64,000 nucleotides of DNA from Sanguinoderma infundibulare (GCA_032821775.1 JAVLRN010000011.1:2046001-2110000); one strand, 5' to 3'. Counted from the stretch's first letter, positions 1-11,512 are shown. Notes: a model not told the origin generated them from the letters alone. A program made the numbers and translations.

Positions 1-163
1 GCAGCCCACGGCGCCGCCCATAACCCGAAGCAGCCCCCACCCTACACGGATACTGCGACCCATAGAACCGTGACCCCACGCGCGCGTAATTAAGCTCGCA
101 TTCATGTGCTTGGAACAAGAAAGGACGCACTCTGAATTAGAATGAGACAAGAGGAAGCCCGCA

Positions 164-442
164 TTACATCTTTGCACACTTGACAAGCCTCGGCTTCCTC
201 TTCAGCGCATCATCGGGGCCCTTCAGCTGCTTCACGAGGATGAACATCCTGTTCCCCTTCTTCACCTGCATGTCGCGGCCTCCACGGGAGCGTGTTCCTC
301 TTCGACGAGCCTCGCAAGCTGTTATCGCTGGCGCGCAAAGACAAGTAAGGCCAGCCGGAGGGAGAGCAACACCGAGGGTCGAGACGTCGAACACCAGCCT
401 GAGGTTGATAAGTAGTCGTGTCGAAACTCGGAGCTCGATGGC
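164..442 (-). CDS. Possible 3' terminal exon of an unrecognised gene
   Basis: I do not recognise this gene. On the minus strand a 93-codon open stretch runs from a plausible acceptor (gttag, 446-443) to a TAA stop at 166-164. It begins in phase 0, directly after an in-frame TAG that forms part of the acceptor, so it is only open as a spliced exon. The first two thirds is hydrophobic to mixed, and the last 30 residues are strongly basic and end KRKPRLVKCAKM, which looks like a genuine C-terminus. Codon choice is GC-rich at third positions, like the certain genes here. The upstream exons were not resolved. An open frame at about 500-608 on the same strand could supply one. It may be noncoding. 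Confidence 0.33.
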   Translation of the reverse strand, partial: AIELRVSTRLLINLRLVFDVSTLGVALPPAGLTCLCAPAITACEARRRGTRSRGGRDMQVKKGNRMFILVKQLKGPDDALKRKPRLVKCAKM

Positions 443-3213
443 CTAACTTCCAAGGACCCAACGCGACTTGGGCCAAACGAGCCAATAGTGTGCTTATGTA
501 AGCGGGACCGGGAAGCGCGCCCCTGCCAGGGACCGGCAAGTACTCTACCACGATCTCAGCGAACGAGCGGAGCAGGACTACGTATGTATCGCCTTCCGTG
601 AAGCGCAATGGTTGTCCATTATATCCACTTGCGCTAACCGTTTGTGCAACAGTGCTTCCCCAAAGCTATAGAAGAAGGGGTTAGTCGTTGGAGGCTTCGG
701 TCCGCTGAAAAGAGGACTGATCGCACCTGAACGTTTGCATAAGCGGCGATACCCTATGGGCCTAGAGAAGATGGAGCAGGTGAATGCGAGAGCTAGTGAA
801 AGCACTGGCAGAGGCGGCGGCGGAGGCTTCTTGATAACTTGTGAGTCTTCGTGCCTTTGTGCTGTTCTGACTTCGCTGACTGTGAGACTCGTGTAGGTCT
901 ATGCTGTCAGTTACTCCGCGGAACACCTATACTAAATGTGGCTTTTCATACTAGCACACTCGACCGTAATCAACGTCCCCATTTTTTGCGCCGCGCTCCT
1001 GGCGACGAGGTCCCGGTGTCAACACAATTCATCGATCGGAAGGCGCCTCATGGCATGGAAGTCTCGTTTAGGCCAAGGTTCCTGCCAAGGCGGAAACGCC
1101 GCCATGACACAGCAGAGCTGTACACTGTCTTACCAACACCGTAATGGCATCGTAATCGCCCCAACTCAATGCGGCTTCCGTTGACGCAGTTCGAAATCTT
1201 TTGTGGGAAACTCGGTGAGCGAGAGCGCGACACTCAGCCTCACTCAGCACGTTTCGGTCCGTTTCAGTCGACACGTAGGTCGCATTCACATCACATATCA
1301 TGTAAAGCTTGCTTCGGTGAGCCTCCGATTGAGGTTCAGTGGGGATGCTTGGTTCTCACATCATTTGCTAATGATTTTTCTCATGTTGACAGGAGCAACC
1401 GGTCAGATCATAATCAGGGTCATCAACGGAATCGCGGGGCTTCGAAAGTGGAACTGCTTCTTTGCTCCCGGGCTCAAAGCCGCAACACTACCGCAACCGA
1501 CCTGCCAAGGCGCTTTCTAGTGTTCAAAAAAGGAAACGGGCTTTTGGTTGCGGGAGATTGCGGTGGGCGACGGACCCGCGGCGACTTCAACGGCAAGTTC
1601 CATGTCTTTGCGTTACATTGTCAGGCAGTTTCAGCTATATGACAAATTCCGGTTCCGACGGCCAATCATCCGTTTTCCACAGCTTATGTTGTCTCACCTA
1701 ACCTACGTACGGAAGGAGCATGAAGGATACCGCATGCCCACGGCCAGTCAATCACCTCCGCGTCTTGACTCTTAGGCCGTACACCATTTACGTGGCTCCA
1801 GACTGATATCCATGCGGTCTCCAATCGGCCTAGGGGTATAAACGTGTAAGAACCATGCCTTATTGCAACCGACTGTGAGTTCCCTGATGTATGACGTATG
1901 CCGCTCGCTGCCGCTTTGCTTACTGTAGGACATCCCTTCGGTGTGACCCCTCATGCTCGTTGAACCATACAGTCGTGCGTCCAACGACGCATCGTTTAAC
2001 TCAGACTGGAACCATTTCTCTCCACTGCGCATTCATTTACCGCCAGCTCCGGGGAAGTAGAGTTATTACCGAAGAAGGCAGGAGTCTCAGCTGCATCCCG
2101 TCCGAAGAAGATGCTGACGTTCATCGCATCGCAACTGTAGAGCACCGTCGCGTACCACCCGTCACCAGGTAGCGAGCTTGGTCTTCGGACGTTCTTCCCC
2201 GTCCTACGACCGACCCTTGCACGCTGTATTGTCCTTTTGACGTTATTCCTGTTCTCATCAACGTTTCTGCTTTGAAAATCGCGGCTGCGGCGCTGAGCTG
2301 CCACTCAAACGCCCTCGGGCTCCGACCACCAGGAAATCTCCAGAAATCGCCTTTCCGCCACTTTTTCAGCGATCAACATTGATGTCAGAAGTCTTTCCTG
2401 TCTCTCTCTCTCAGAAGATATAACGAAGCCGCTACAATCGTGGGACCAAAGCACACGCGTCTTCCGCATCAGGTTCTCACCCACCGCAAACCCTGCTTCT
2501 CCATCACGCACACGCACTGTCGCGCACGAGGGTACGTTCAAATTCCATTGGCGCCCACGGCCGAGCTAACCAAGTAGAGTCAATTTCTGACGGGGTCCCC
2601 GAAGCTCAAAGAAGGGAGGAGGCCCAGCGGGCTTCAACGGCTCCCTGTCACTATATACCAAGATCTTTCCTCTACGGAAGGTTGCGTGTCATTGTCCTTA
2701 TGACCCACCTGGCTCCCTTGCCCTTCGCGCACCTTGCGCTGCTATCCCTACCAGCAGCGCCCGGGCATGTTTGCTTGAGCGAATGCAACTGCATGCTCAC
2801 GCTCGCCCGGAGATGCGGCTACCATTTGCCTTAATTTGGGAAACGGTTCAAGGTTGCCGTGCCGGAGCAAATAGAACTGGAACAATCAACCGAGAATCGA
2901 CCGTCTTCTCTTCGCACAACCCCGCCGAAGACCACATAATGTCACGGTAGGTTCGTCCGAACGTCGCTATGCACGGCGTGGGCAGTGCCGAACAGAGCCT
3001 ATTTTCCTAACTCCCAACAGTCTCCCACTGCCGACGTCAACATATGTCACGGCGCCCAACGTAAGGCGCTTGAGCAGGCTCCTGACCCGCGTACATATGC
3101 AGAATACCTTCTCGCCCGGGGAATGAGCACACGACCCTCAGCTGCCTCTGCTGCCGCCGTCTCCCGATAAGCACCCACTCCTCGAGCTCGAGCCCGCGCC
3201 CAGACGCAGACAT
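443..3213. other. Left intergenic region without a convincing gene
   Basis: Only short, mutually overlapping open frames with mixed codon use are present, and none has a recognisable domain. A plus-strand ATG near 756 followed by a donor-like gtgagt at about 841, with an open frame to 1144, is the best remaining candidate. It was not strong enough to call. Confidence 0.4.
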
Positions 3214-3891
3214 ATGACCAACGCCTCCCCGCCGTCGGCCCCATGCAGAATCTACGGTCGATGGATCAGGCAAGAGACGATCGTTCCCCCGCACCACAAC
3301 ATGCCGATCCTCGTGCACGTCTACGACATCCCCATCCCTCCGCCGCAGCCGCTCCTCGTCGGGCTCCGCGTGCAGCTCATCGCGCTCTCGCCCGTCGCGT
3401 ACCACACCCCCGGGCTCGCGCTCTCCGCGCCACGCTACGACACGTACGACCCGCAGATCGAGGGGCCCGTGCTCGCGCTCAAGTCGCTCGGCCGGTCCGT
3501 CGTCGAGTACGTCATCCAGAACGAGCGGCCGGGCAAGGTCCAGTACGCGTACGTCGCGGTGCAGTACGTGCCCGGCGTGACGGCCAAGATGGGCCTCTGG
3601 GAGACGACGTGCCACTGGATGTTCGCGCACGAGATGCGCGACTGCCGGCCGGTCGCGTACGAGGCGGACGCGCATGTCAATGACAACTTGCCCCTGTCGC
3701 CGACGCCTCCCGCCAACTTCACCTATCCCGACCCAGAGATCGCGAACAGGGACACGCTGGTGGTCGGAGTGAGGGTGGGGCCGGAGACCAGGGGCGGGCC
3801 CAAGAGGTCTCGGTCGAGAGACGATCGGAGTAGCGGCTCGGATTCGGATAGAAGTTGCAGTCCACCTCGGACACGGGCACACCGATCATAG
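3214..3891 (+). CDS. Conserved-looking hypothetical protein, 225 aa, single exon
   Basis: I do not recognise this family. One uninterrupted frame of 225 codons starts at an ATG (3214) and ends in TAG. Third positions are very GC-rich and the sequence has alternating hydrophobic and polar segments, as in a folded beta-rich domain of about 180 residues containing PILVHVYDIPIPPP and KVQYAYVAVQYVPG. A basic, Ser/Arg-rich tail (RSRSRDDRSSGSDSDRS) follows, typical of nuclear or RNA-associated proteins. No signal peptide or membrane segment is seen. The gene converges on PRP3, leaving 146 bp between the two stop codons. The long antisense frame over the same bases is a by-product of the GC-rich codons. 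Coding status is fairly sure; function is unknown. Confidence 0.72.
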   Translation: MTNASPPSAPCRIYGRWIRQETIVPPHHNMPILVHVYDIPIPPPQPLLVGLRVQLIALSPVAYHTPGLALSAPRYDTYDPQIEGPVLALKSLGRSVVEYVIQNERPGKVQYAYVAVQYVPGVTAKMGLWETTCHWMFAHEMRDCRPVAYEADAHVNDNLPLSPTPPANFTYPDPEIANRDTLVVGVRVGPETRGGPKRSRSRDDRSSGSDSDRSCSPPRTRAHRS

Positions 3892-4037
3892 CGCACTGTA
3901 TAAAGCACCTGCATTAACATAGTCTGTAATACATGTCAACATATAAGATTCCTGGGCGGTCTGGACTGACGTTCCACAAACAGAAGAACCGAGACAACCG
4001 TACCGACATCTCCCGTGATGAAGAGGAAGGATATCGC

Positions 4038-6337
4038 TCAAAACAGCTCCTCTTCCTCAGGCTTCCAGTTCTTCGCCTGGTCCCAGTACCCCGCGAGCTT
4101 CTGGCCGAGTGCCTCCTTGGCCATCGCGTCCGTCGGGCAACTCTTCGGCTTGAAGTTGCTGAACGCGCGGTCCCGCAGCTGTCCCTCCCACACGAGCCAG
4201 CACTCATTGTCCTCCAGCGACACCTGGCCGTCCGGACCCTCTGCCGCGACAGCCTTGCCCTTACCCTTGCCGCTCCCCTCACCGCCCTCGCCGTCGTCGT
4301 CCGCGAGCTCGACGTCCTCGCCGCCGCGCTCGCGCGCCGCCTCGGTCCAGGCGATGCGGTGCAGCATGAGGCGCTTGTACTGACGGACGAACTTGTCCGC
4401 GCCCTCCACGTAGACCATGCTGAATCCGGGGTTGAAGATGCATAGGCCGGTCAGGTTCATCTGCTCGGCGTTCTTGCGCACTTTGAAGCGGTGCGCCGGG
4501 TCCGAGAGCGTCTTCACCCTGCGGAGGCGGTACATCAGTCAGTTACCCGTATGATGTAGAGGATGCGCATCGGAGAGTATGTACGCACTTGAAGACGGCG
4601 CCCTGGATACCCTTTTTCTCTTCCTCGACCTTCTTGTTCTCGGTCTTCTCGCGCCGCTGCTCATCCGTGAGTTTCCGCTCTGAGTTCGCTTTCTCGTGCT
4701 GGTGCCTGCGCATGGCGACTTCTCGTTTAACACGAGCTTCGACGCGCGTGGGGTCCTGCACGGCGTCTGATGTTAAGACCTTCATCAGATTCGCCAAGCG
4801 GACTAGAACACAGTCGATATTAGACGACTCCAGGTAACGGTGACCATGGACATGCGGACGTACCTTTCGGAGCGTCGGGAGGAATGAGACCCATCCGGAT
4901 GCGATCACGCTTGTCTTGCAACTCGGCCTGCCGCCGCTGCTTCCGCATCTTCTTCTGCTCCTTCTTCGTGAGCTTGAGGGGCTTGAGCGTAGGTTTGTTC
5001 TTGTCCCCCGGTGCAGGGATGGGAATAGGGTGTTGAATGTACAATGTGATAGGAGAGTCGGCATTCCGGATGTTCAGATTCGCCATCCCCTCCTCCAGAT
5101 CATCGTAGGACTTGTTCGGCAGGAGCGCCGCATCCCACCACTCCGCGTCAGGAGGTGCATCTCTCTGTAGACGCGACAAAAACTTAGCGCCAGTCGAACG
5201 ACCAGGTACATCTGTGAGATCACGCACCCTGATGTTCTTCTCTAGCGTCTCAAACTCGGAGTCTAGACCAGCCTTCTTGGCACTTTCCGCAATGCGTTGC
5301 TTAAGCTGCTCGAGCTGCGCCTCTTGCCTGACCTGGTTTGCGATCTGTACATACTTGCCCTTGGGGTTGAAGCGGAACTGGCGTCCCACGCGCTCCTTTG
5401 GCGCACCCTCGAACCCGCTCTCGGTGACAGGTGCAGCAGCAGCGGACGCGTAGGGATTTGCCTTCGCTTCCATGGGAACAGCGGGAGTGGGAGCAGGTGG
5501 GGGTGTGGGCGCATTCCGAACATTGGCTTTGATAGACGCAAACTTGGGCTGCATGGGCTTGTAGCGGTCCTTCTTCGATTGAGGGAGTGTAGGGGTATTG
5601 TCGAGTAGGAGTGGATGAGCTGCCATCTTGAGACCTGCACCTTGCTGAGCGGGCTCGGGTGCTACTACGTTCTTCTTCGTTCCCAATTGGGGAACGGACT
5701 GTTGTGTGGCGCACATCAGCATGACAGGCGTACAATCACGAGTGAGTGCGATGCGCACCATGTATGGGTTGTCCTTCACAGCCAGCTTGCTCTGTGCCTC
5801 CGCTACACGTCTCTTGGCCTCAGCGATACGACGGGACATATCTTCCGTGATTGGAGGAGAAGGAGAGGCAGCTGCCGAAGCTGAAGCGGACGCGGAAGCA
5901 GATGCAGCTGCAGAAGGCGCGGAGGGAGTAGGGGCAGCGGAAGGGGTTGCAGATGCGCTTTTCTTCATTGCTGCTATCTTGGCAGCAATTTCAGCCCGCT
6001 TCTGGGCAATGAGGGCATCCGCCGACAACTGTTGTCACGCGCACGTTGAGGACAGGTGGGATGATGTGAAGCATCAGGCGCACTCACCGCTGAACCTGAA
6101 GGCGTGCCATTTGAAGGAGTCTGAGCGGGCACAAGAGGGTTATAGCGCACGTTCAAGTCACGGTAAGAAGCATATTCACCTTCACGAGACAGGAGAATGG
6201 GACTCACGGCATCGCTGCAACAGGGCGAGGATCGTTAGATGACTGTGGACATTGTGGACTGCGCTCACGCACCTTCTTGGTCTCTTGGCTGCACTAGCGT
6301 CTCCGTTGCCTTCGTATCCGCGTTTTCTATCGCTCAT
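4038..6337 (-). CDS. PRP3: U4/U6 small nuclear ribonucleoprotein Prp3
   Basis: This is the spliceosomal protein that binds U4/U6 snRNA in the U4/U6.U5 tri-snRNP. Proposed coding exons (minus strand): 6337-6273, 6214-6088, 6028-5759, 5698-4864, 4802-4589 and 4518-4038, giving about 663 aa, near the usual Prp3 length. All junctions keep frame. The family is recognised from the ordered blocks KMAAHPLLLDN, FRFNPKGKYVQIANQVR, DAEWWDAALL, YIQHPIPIPAP and LANLMKVLTSDAVQDPTRVE, then a C-terminal domain of about 160 residues (DUF1115 type) starting VKTLSDPAHRFKVRKNAEQ with LTGLCIFNPG. The N-terminus is basic and Ala/Ser-rich, and an acidic Gly/Lys-rich loop interrupts the C-terminal domain. The intron at 5758-5699 is exactly 60 nt and stop-free, so its retention would add 20 residues. 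The gene is divergent from DCP1. Confidence 0.93.
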
Positions 6338-6544
6338 GGTACTTGCGGCCGATGGGAGGGGAAGGCGAGGATGAGGGCGGGAGCCAAGCCACAAGCGGAA
6401 GCAGAGCCAATAGTTTGTATTGCCAAGTGGGGGTTATCCGGCGCTTAAGTGGCCTTATTGTGCACATTTTAATTCCGGGGGCGGGTCACAGCAGGCAAGC
6501 GCAAGCAGCAGCGTACGCACTGCACCCTGTCCATCCCGCTCACC
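6338..6544. promoter_or_regulatory. Bidirectional promoter between PRP3 and DCP1
   Basis: Only 207 bp separate the two start codons, which point away from each other, so both transcripts must start within or very near this interval. It contains a CCAAT box on the plus strand (6407-6411, in agagccaatag), GC-rich boxes (gagggcggg near 6374 and gggggcgggtc near 6477), and an AT-rich patch (cattttaatt, about 6465-6474). Those motifs are visible; the promoter role is inferred from gene arrangement. Confidence 0.7.
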
Positions 6545-9267
6545 ATGGCTCCTCGTCGACACCGCTCTGCTTCCAATGTACAGAACCCACAGAATAACCC
6601 TGCTCCTCCACAACGGACTTTCACTCCAGCGGCAAACAACAAATCGCAGCAGCAGCTCGGCATGCTGCCTTCCGTCTACCAGAGCAACATGAAGGTCCTC
6701 CTTCGACGAGAGCCCTCCATTACAGCCATCGTCGACCAATTCAGCCATGTATGTCTCTACCACCACAACGGCCAGAAATGGGAGAAACATGGGTACGAGG
6801 GAAGCATGTTCCTGTTCGAGAAGTACGTCGCGTCTTGCAAATCTTCCATCCCAGACTCAGACCAGAGTGCAGGTCCACATATCCCACCTACGGCTTTTTC
6901 ATCCTCAATCGCATGGGTACCGATGATTACGTCCGCCCCATCTACCCCGAAGATGACATGGATATCATCGGAGATTACCTCATGTGTCGCTTCTACCCCG
7001 ACTTCACAAAGACCAGGCTCGACATGGGTCTCCCATACCCCATCCCTCCAGAACATCGAGAAGCGTTTGAAATGGAAGTTCTCAAGAGACTTCCCCCTGA
7101 AGAACGACAACCAGACCAAAGCAAGGAGAAGAAGGGTCGCTCGACCACGCTTGGTCTCTGGATGTTTGCGACCGATGCGCGCGAACCTTTGAAGGAGGTC
7201 ATGATGAGGTGTGTGTCCGATTTATGCATTTAATTATTGCTCGTTTGTGTTCCACTCTCCATTTCTGGTTCCTGAGGCAACCAGTGTTGTCCTCAGTCTG
7301 AGTCATGACTACTCTCTGCCCTCTGCCTTTTTTTCCTGCTTAGCGAAATGCGAATGCGGAAGGGACCAGCCGCTTATCTTGGCCGTCACAATTGAAGGCT
7401 GTAGGCTTGAGTAGCTGTACGTTGCGAGCGTTCCTGAGTAAAGTAAGAACGCTTGGACGAGCTTCGCAAGAGGGGCTTTCGCGTTGTTGGACTGCTTTCA
7501 GTCTTTGCTCGTCGTAATACGTCACCAAGCGTTCACTAATCTTGATTTCAGGCTACATTCATACATCAAGCAAGGACACCCCTATCCTGACGAGTATCGA
7601 TACGGGCCTGGCCGGCCCCCGCCTCCCAATCCTCACCTGCGGAATGCGAGCCGCTCTTCCAACCACGTCGCCACAGGTGCGAGTGTCCTCTTTCATACGC
7701 AAGTTGTGTGCTTAGTATGTAGGTGATCACAGCGATCGCACACCAAGTGCGGCGCCAAATGGCGTCTCAGCAAGTCCTGTACCCCGAGCGCCATCGGCCA
7801 CAACACCTGTCTCCGCAGGTTCCGAGATAGACAAACTCTTCGCTAAGCTGATTACACCCTCACCATCTGTGAATGCCCCAGCCACCAACGAAGTAGCCGA
7901 GCTACAGCCGCAGAAGTCCGTTCACGACTTATTTGCCGGCCTCGGTGGAGGAGGGCACTGTGCGACCAAGAACGCGCCCGGACCTCTACCCGCTTCTGTG
8001 CCTGCTCCCGAGCCACCTCCACAGACTGGGATTGCTCTACTCAACACAATTTTTCTCTCTGCTCTCCCCTCGGGCCCTTCTTCTGCTGCCCTCGTTCAAC
8101 CTGCACATCCGCTACCTCCACAGCCTGAGGAGATTGTTATCGTGTCCCCGAAGCCCACATCCAGCGCCCTACCACAGATCCTGAACCAGGACGTTATCTC
8201 CACGCTTCTCGGCCTTGCTCCTGATTCTCGTGCATCGTCTGCCGCGCCCAGCTCTGTCGGATCTCGTAGATCTGCGCAGAACAGGTACGAAGGCGACAAC
8301 GAGCTCAGCGAGGGCGACCAAGTCTCGGATGGCGAACCTCGCAGATACAACACTCGCTCCGGCGCTCGGTCTACGAGGGGAATCCCCACCTTCGCCGTCC
8401 CCCAAGCACCCTCGTCGGGGTCGGAAGGGGAGGCCACAGGGGTTGCGAACGGCTCGCGTCGCATACCGGGCGACGTCACCCCTCGTCCTCCCGCTGGTAT
8501 GAAGCTGCCTCCTACGTCCCCGCCACACTTCCAGCAACAGCGGACGGCGACCCCGAACATGAACGGCAAAGCGCCCGTGAACGGCGCTGTGGTGCCTTCT
8601 CCGGGCCCCGCGTCCGCTTCCGCACCTCGGGAGCGTCCTCTTGTGCCCTTCGAGGCCAACTCGGACTTGTGGCCGTATCCCCGAGCGCCGCTCGACGACC
8701 GTTCGTTTGAGAATGACGACGTTGTCGAGCTCGATTTCTCCGATACGCGCGCGTTGAGCGACCCCGCGATCTTCTCGTCGCGCCTCAAGGAAAAGAAGGA
8801 CAAGAAAGAGAAGGGGAAGAAGAGCCGCAAAGATCGGGAAAAGGAGAAGGAGCGGGACAAGGCGGAGATAGAGAAGGGGTGGGACCTCCCGACGCAGCCG
8901 CAGGTGCAGCTCCCGTATCATGCTGCGGCTACGGGGCCCGTCGCCGAGGCGGCGAAGGCCAATCATGTGGCCACAGCGAAGCTGGGGGCGGGCGCTGCGG
9001 TGAACGGTGCTGCGGGAGGAGCACCCATCCAGAACGGAGCTTTGAATGGCGTTGCGGCGAAGGACGCTATTCTAGGCGCACTGTTAGGGAGGGCGCCCGC
9101 CCAGCCGGGCATTCAGAGGAACGAGTTTGTTCGCGAGCTCCTTTCCCTCATCCACGTAAGTCCCATTTGTTCTACGAACGTAGTCTGCGTGTGTCTGACT
9201 ATGTGCGCAGGGGGACTCCCAGTTCGTCGATAACCTCTACCAAGACTATCTCGCGCGCGCTGCATAG
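6545..9267 (+). CDS. DCP1: mRNA-decapping enzyme subunit Dcp1
   Basis: This is the activator of the Dcp2 decapping enzyme, acting in cytoplasmic 5'-3' mRNA decay. Exons: 6545-6822, 6873-7208, 7552-7676, 7723-9155 and 9211-9267 (742 aa, all junctions in frame). The N-terminal EVH1-like Dcp1 domain (about residues 45-200) carries NMKVLLRREPSITAI, HVCLYHHNGQKWEKHGYEG, TYPTYGFFILNR and WMFATDAREPLKEVMMR. A long proline-rich disordered region follows, with the short motif TGIALLNTIF near residue 350, a basic KEKKDKKEKGKK stretch, and a C-terminal helix DSQFVDNLYQDYLAR (about 727-740) resembling the Dcp1 trimerisation helix. Intron 2 is 342 nt, far longer than its neighbours, and holds a short exon-like piece that runs into a stop. 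The ATG at 6545 is the only start giving the full domain. Confidence 0.94.
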
Positions 9268-10246
9268 ACCACCGCACTTTCCTTTCCGCTTTGGAACGGC
9301 CGTCACCAGCACTCTTGAACTTGATAGATCACTGCTTGTTTTATGCTCTAGTCTATCGCACTTCAGCACATCCATCCGCTCTCTATCACACCGCAAGCGC
9401 ACTCTCGTTTCATTTCCGTCCGCACACACGCACACTACCTACACGCGCATCCTCGCGCCCACATCCGACCCTCACCATTTTGTTGTACGCTCTTGCTCCT
9501 CGTGATGTTTTACGCTCGCTACGCCGTGCTACACGGAGCCGATCTTGTCACTGTATCGCATTGCTATGAAATATTGCCATGCCTATTCGTGCCAAGTGCC
9601 AGTCAACGTGTTTTGCGGGTATCGATGGTCCCCGAGCTGTAGGCGACCAGATCGACCAGATCGGGAAGTGATTCCTGTTCTCAACAGGTGCAAACAATGC
9701 ATAGCCACGTACTCAACGCCTGGTGGCACTGGTGGTTCGGAAGAACCCCCTGACAGACGGTGATTGATATAGTCATTGTTTGGATATTCATGCTATTCAC
9801 TCATACTGATGATCTCTTAGTGTTTGTTTGTTTCGTGGATGCATTTAAAGGCGTCAACATTTCGACCGGAGTGGTTGACACTCTGACCTTTCACCCCGTC
9901 GAACGCTCGGCTTCGGACTGACCGGCGGGGCAATACCATTCATTAGGAGACCCTTACCATTCCTCTTTGAAATGAATAGATTTACCTATCTATTTTCTCA
10001 CTACAGTTCCTGTATTCAACGACGCTCTGCAAGCCAACTCGTGATATCAGTTGGTGACTTATCCAAACATCAGTAAAATTTGTCACATAGTCTTGTAAGT
10101 GGCTATATTGACTCTCGATTTGCACGACATTATGACATCGCATTCAAGCAATTACTGGCATAGCTTCTATGCGAACGAGTACATCCTATCCATCCGAAAA
10201 GCAAAGCAATACAACAAAGCACGGGATCCGAAACAATAGCGCACCG
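9268..10246. other. DCP1 3' flank and convergent intergenic region
   Basis: No gene is seen. The first part, pyrimidine-rich and AT-rich by turns, is probably the DCP1 3' untranslated region. The rest separates DCP1 from the minus-strand gene ending at 10247. Confidence 0.5.
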
Positions 10247-10782
10247 TCAGGATATAAGAACCCTGCTGCTCGACGTCCCCTCCATCTCATCTTGCCTTCT
10301 CCGCTTTCCTGCGTTCCTTCGTGCCGACCTTCTCAGAGGTCCTTCTGGTACCACCCCGCGCCGCGTCTTCTTTAGCGGTGGTTGGGATGTCAAAGAGACG
10401 TTCTCCGGCGTTTTATGCCTTCAAGACTTTGGTTATGGAAACTGAGAGAACAGGATATGCTTAAGACGCACCCGCTGCACTGGCCCTTGTCGTGGGTCTC
10501 CCCGCCGTCTGTCTGGACCCCCACGTCCACCTTCACCTTGGCGGGCCTCCTCTGCGAGTCCCTCTCGTGTTGGGTGGGAACATCTGTAAGCTCAGATTGG
10601 ATGGAAATCCAAGGCTTACGCCTCCACTTGTATGGTAGGTTTTGTATCGAAGAGCTGGGTATGGCAGAACTGAACATGGTGGTCGTGGTTGAGAGATGCA
10701 TTCGAGGGGCGCTTATCCATACGAAGTCATGAGCCACCCCGGAACGCCGGGACGTCCCATCCGCCTCAATGTCAGTTCCCAT
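10247..10782 (-). CDS. Small basic hypothetical protein, about 160 aa, two exons
   Basis: I do not recognise this gene. The model joins 10782-10472 and 10418-10247 across a 53-nt intron (donor gtgcgtct, acceptor cttgaag). The joined frame reads smoothly through VDVGVQTDGGETHDKGQC into SLTSQPPLKKTRRGVVPEG and a C-terminal half dense in Arg/Lys (PLRRSARRNAGKRRRQDE), suggesting a nuclear or nucleic-acid-binding protein. The chosen ATG (10782) gives MGTDIEADG; downstream Met codons near MHLSTTTT and MFSSA are alternatives, and another 5' exon is possible. The acceptor lacks a pyrimidine tract, which is the weak point. Only the spliced reading gives the long basic tail; the unspliced frame stops sooner. 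Confidence 0.5.
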
Positions 10783-11429
10783 CAGGTGACATGCGACAGT
10801 GGACTCTGGTCGTGACAGACGGGCATACTGTTGCATTTAGGCACAGCACACACTGTTTGCGAGTCACCGATTTCAGCCAACCCGAGAAGTTGGGAGAGTA
10901 CTATCCGAACTGTTGGGGTCCTTGTGGTAAAAAGCGGAGCGCGCGGGAAGGAAGCGAGCAGGGGAAAAGACGGTCGCGTTTGAGCACTGATGCAAACGCG
11001 TAAGGAACAACGCATCGCGGGCTACTCTAAATACATGTACAAACAAGACTCTAAAACAGAATGTACAGTACAAGACCGAATAAGACGAATGAGACGGGGC
11101 GTGAGCACAATACAAGCTCGCTATCTAATCAACTCTCCAACAGTCCTGCGTATTGCGGAGCATTCCAACACACGGCCGGATTTGTCACAAAGGTCGAATC
11201 ATGCCTCGCACTTGACTGTAGCTTGGAGCATCAGAACCTCGCCATAAGTCGTGCACGGGCGCAACACCGAGCCACGGCAAACGGTGAAGCTAGACTTTCC
11301 TTGATTTTTAGTTCTGTTACAGATTACTGTATCACACCAAGCGCACTTCATGACTGTAACGCAGAGTCGCCTCGCCCATGATCGTGAGCTGTACTCATTG
11401 GCAAAAATATAACGGTTCACTCCGAACTA

Positions 11430-11512
11430 CTCTCTGTCGGGGAGTCGAACCCCGCTTTCGCGCGATCAACTTTATTGACAGGCGCGTGTACTATCCGATA
11501 TACTAACAGAGA
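11430..11512 (-). tRNA. tRNA-Asp (anticodon GTC) with an 11-nt intron
   Basis: Read on the minus strand, all cloverleaf parts are present. The acceptor stem TCTCTGT pairs fully with ACAGAGA, with discriminator G73 as expected for tRNA-Asp. The D arm is GTAT-ATCGGATA-GTAC with the invariant GG. The anticodon stem CGCGC pairs with GCGCG, and the T arm CGGGG-TTCGACT-CCCCG is perfect. The anticodon GTC lies at 11479-11477 within loop CTGTCA/C. The 11 nt at 11475-11465 (ATAAAGTTGAT) sit directly after position 37, the canonical nuclear tRNA intron site. Removing them gives a 72-nt mature tRNA. The TTCGACTCC box B element is intact, so the gene should be functional. Confidence 0.96.

Noticed and set aside
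3037..3882. 281-codon minus-strand open frame
   Set aside because: It lies antisense to the better 225-codon gene and has the Arg/His/Pro-rich composition typical of the shadow of GC-ending codons.
8096..8966. Two minus-strand frames of about 250 codons
   Set aside because: They are antisense to the DCP1 disordered region, with no start context or domain.
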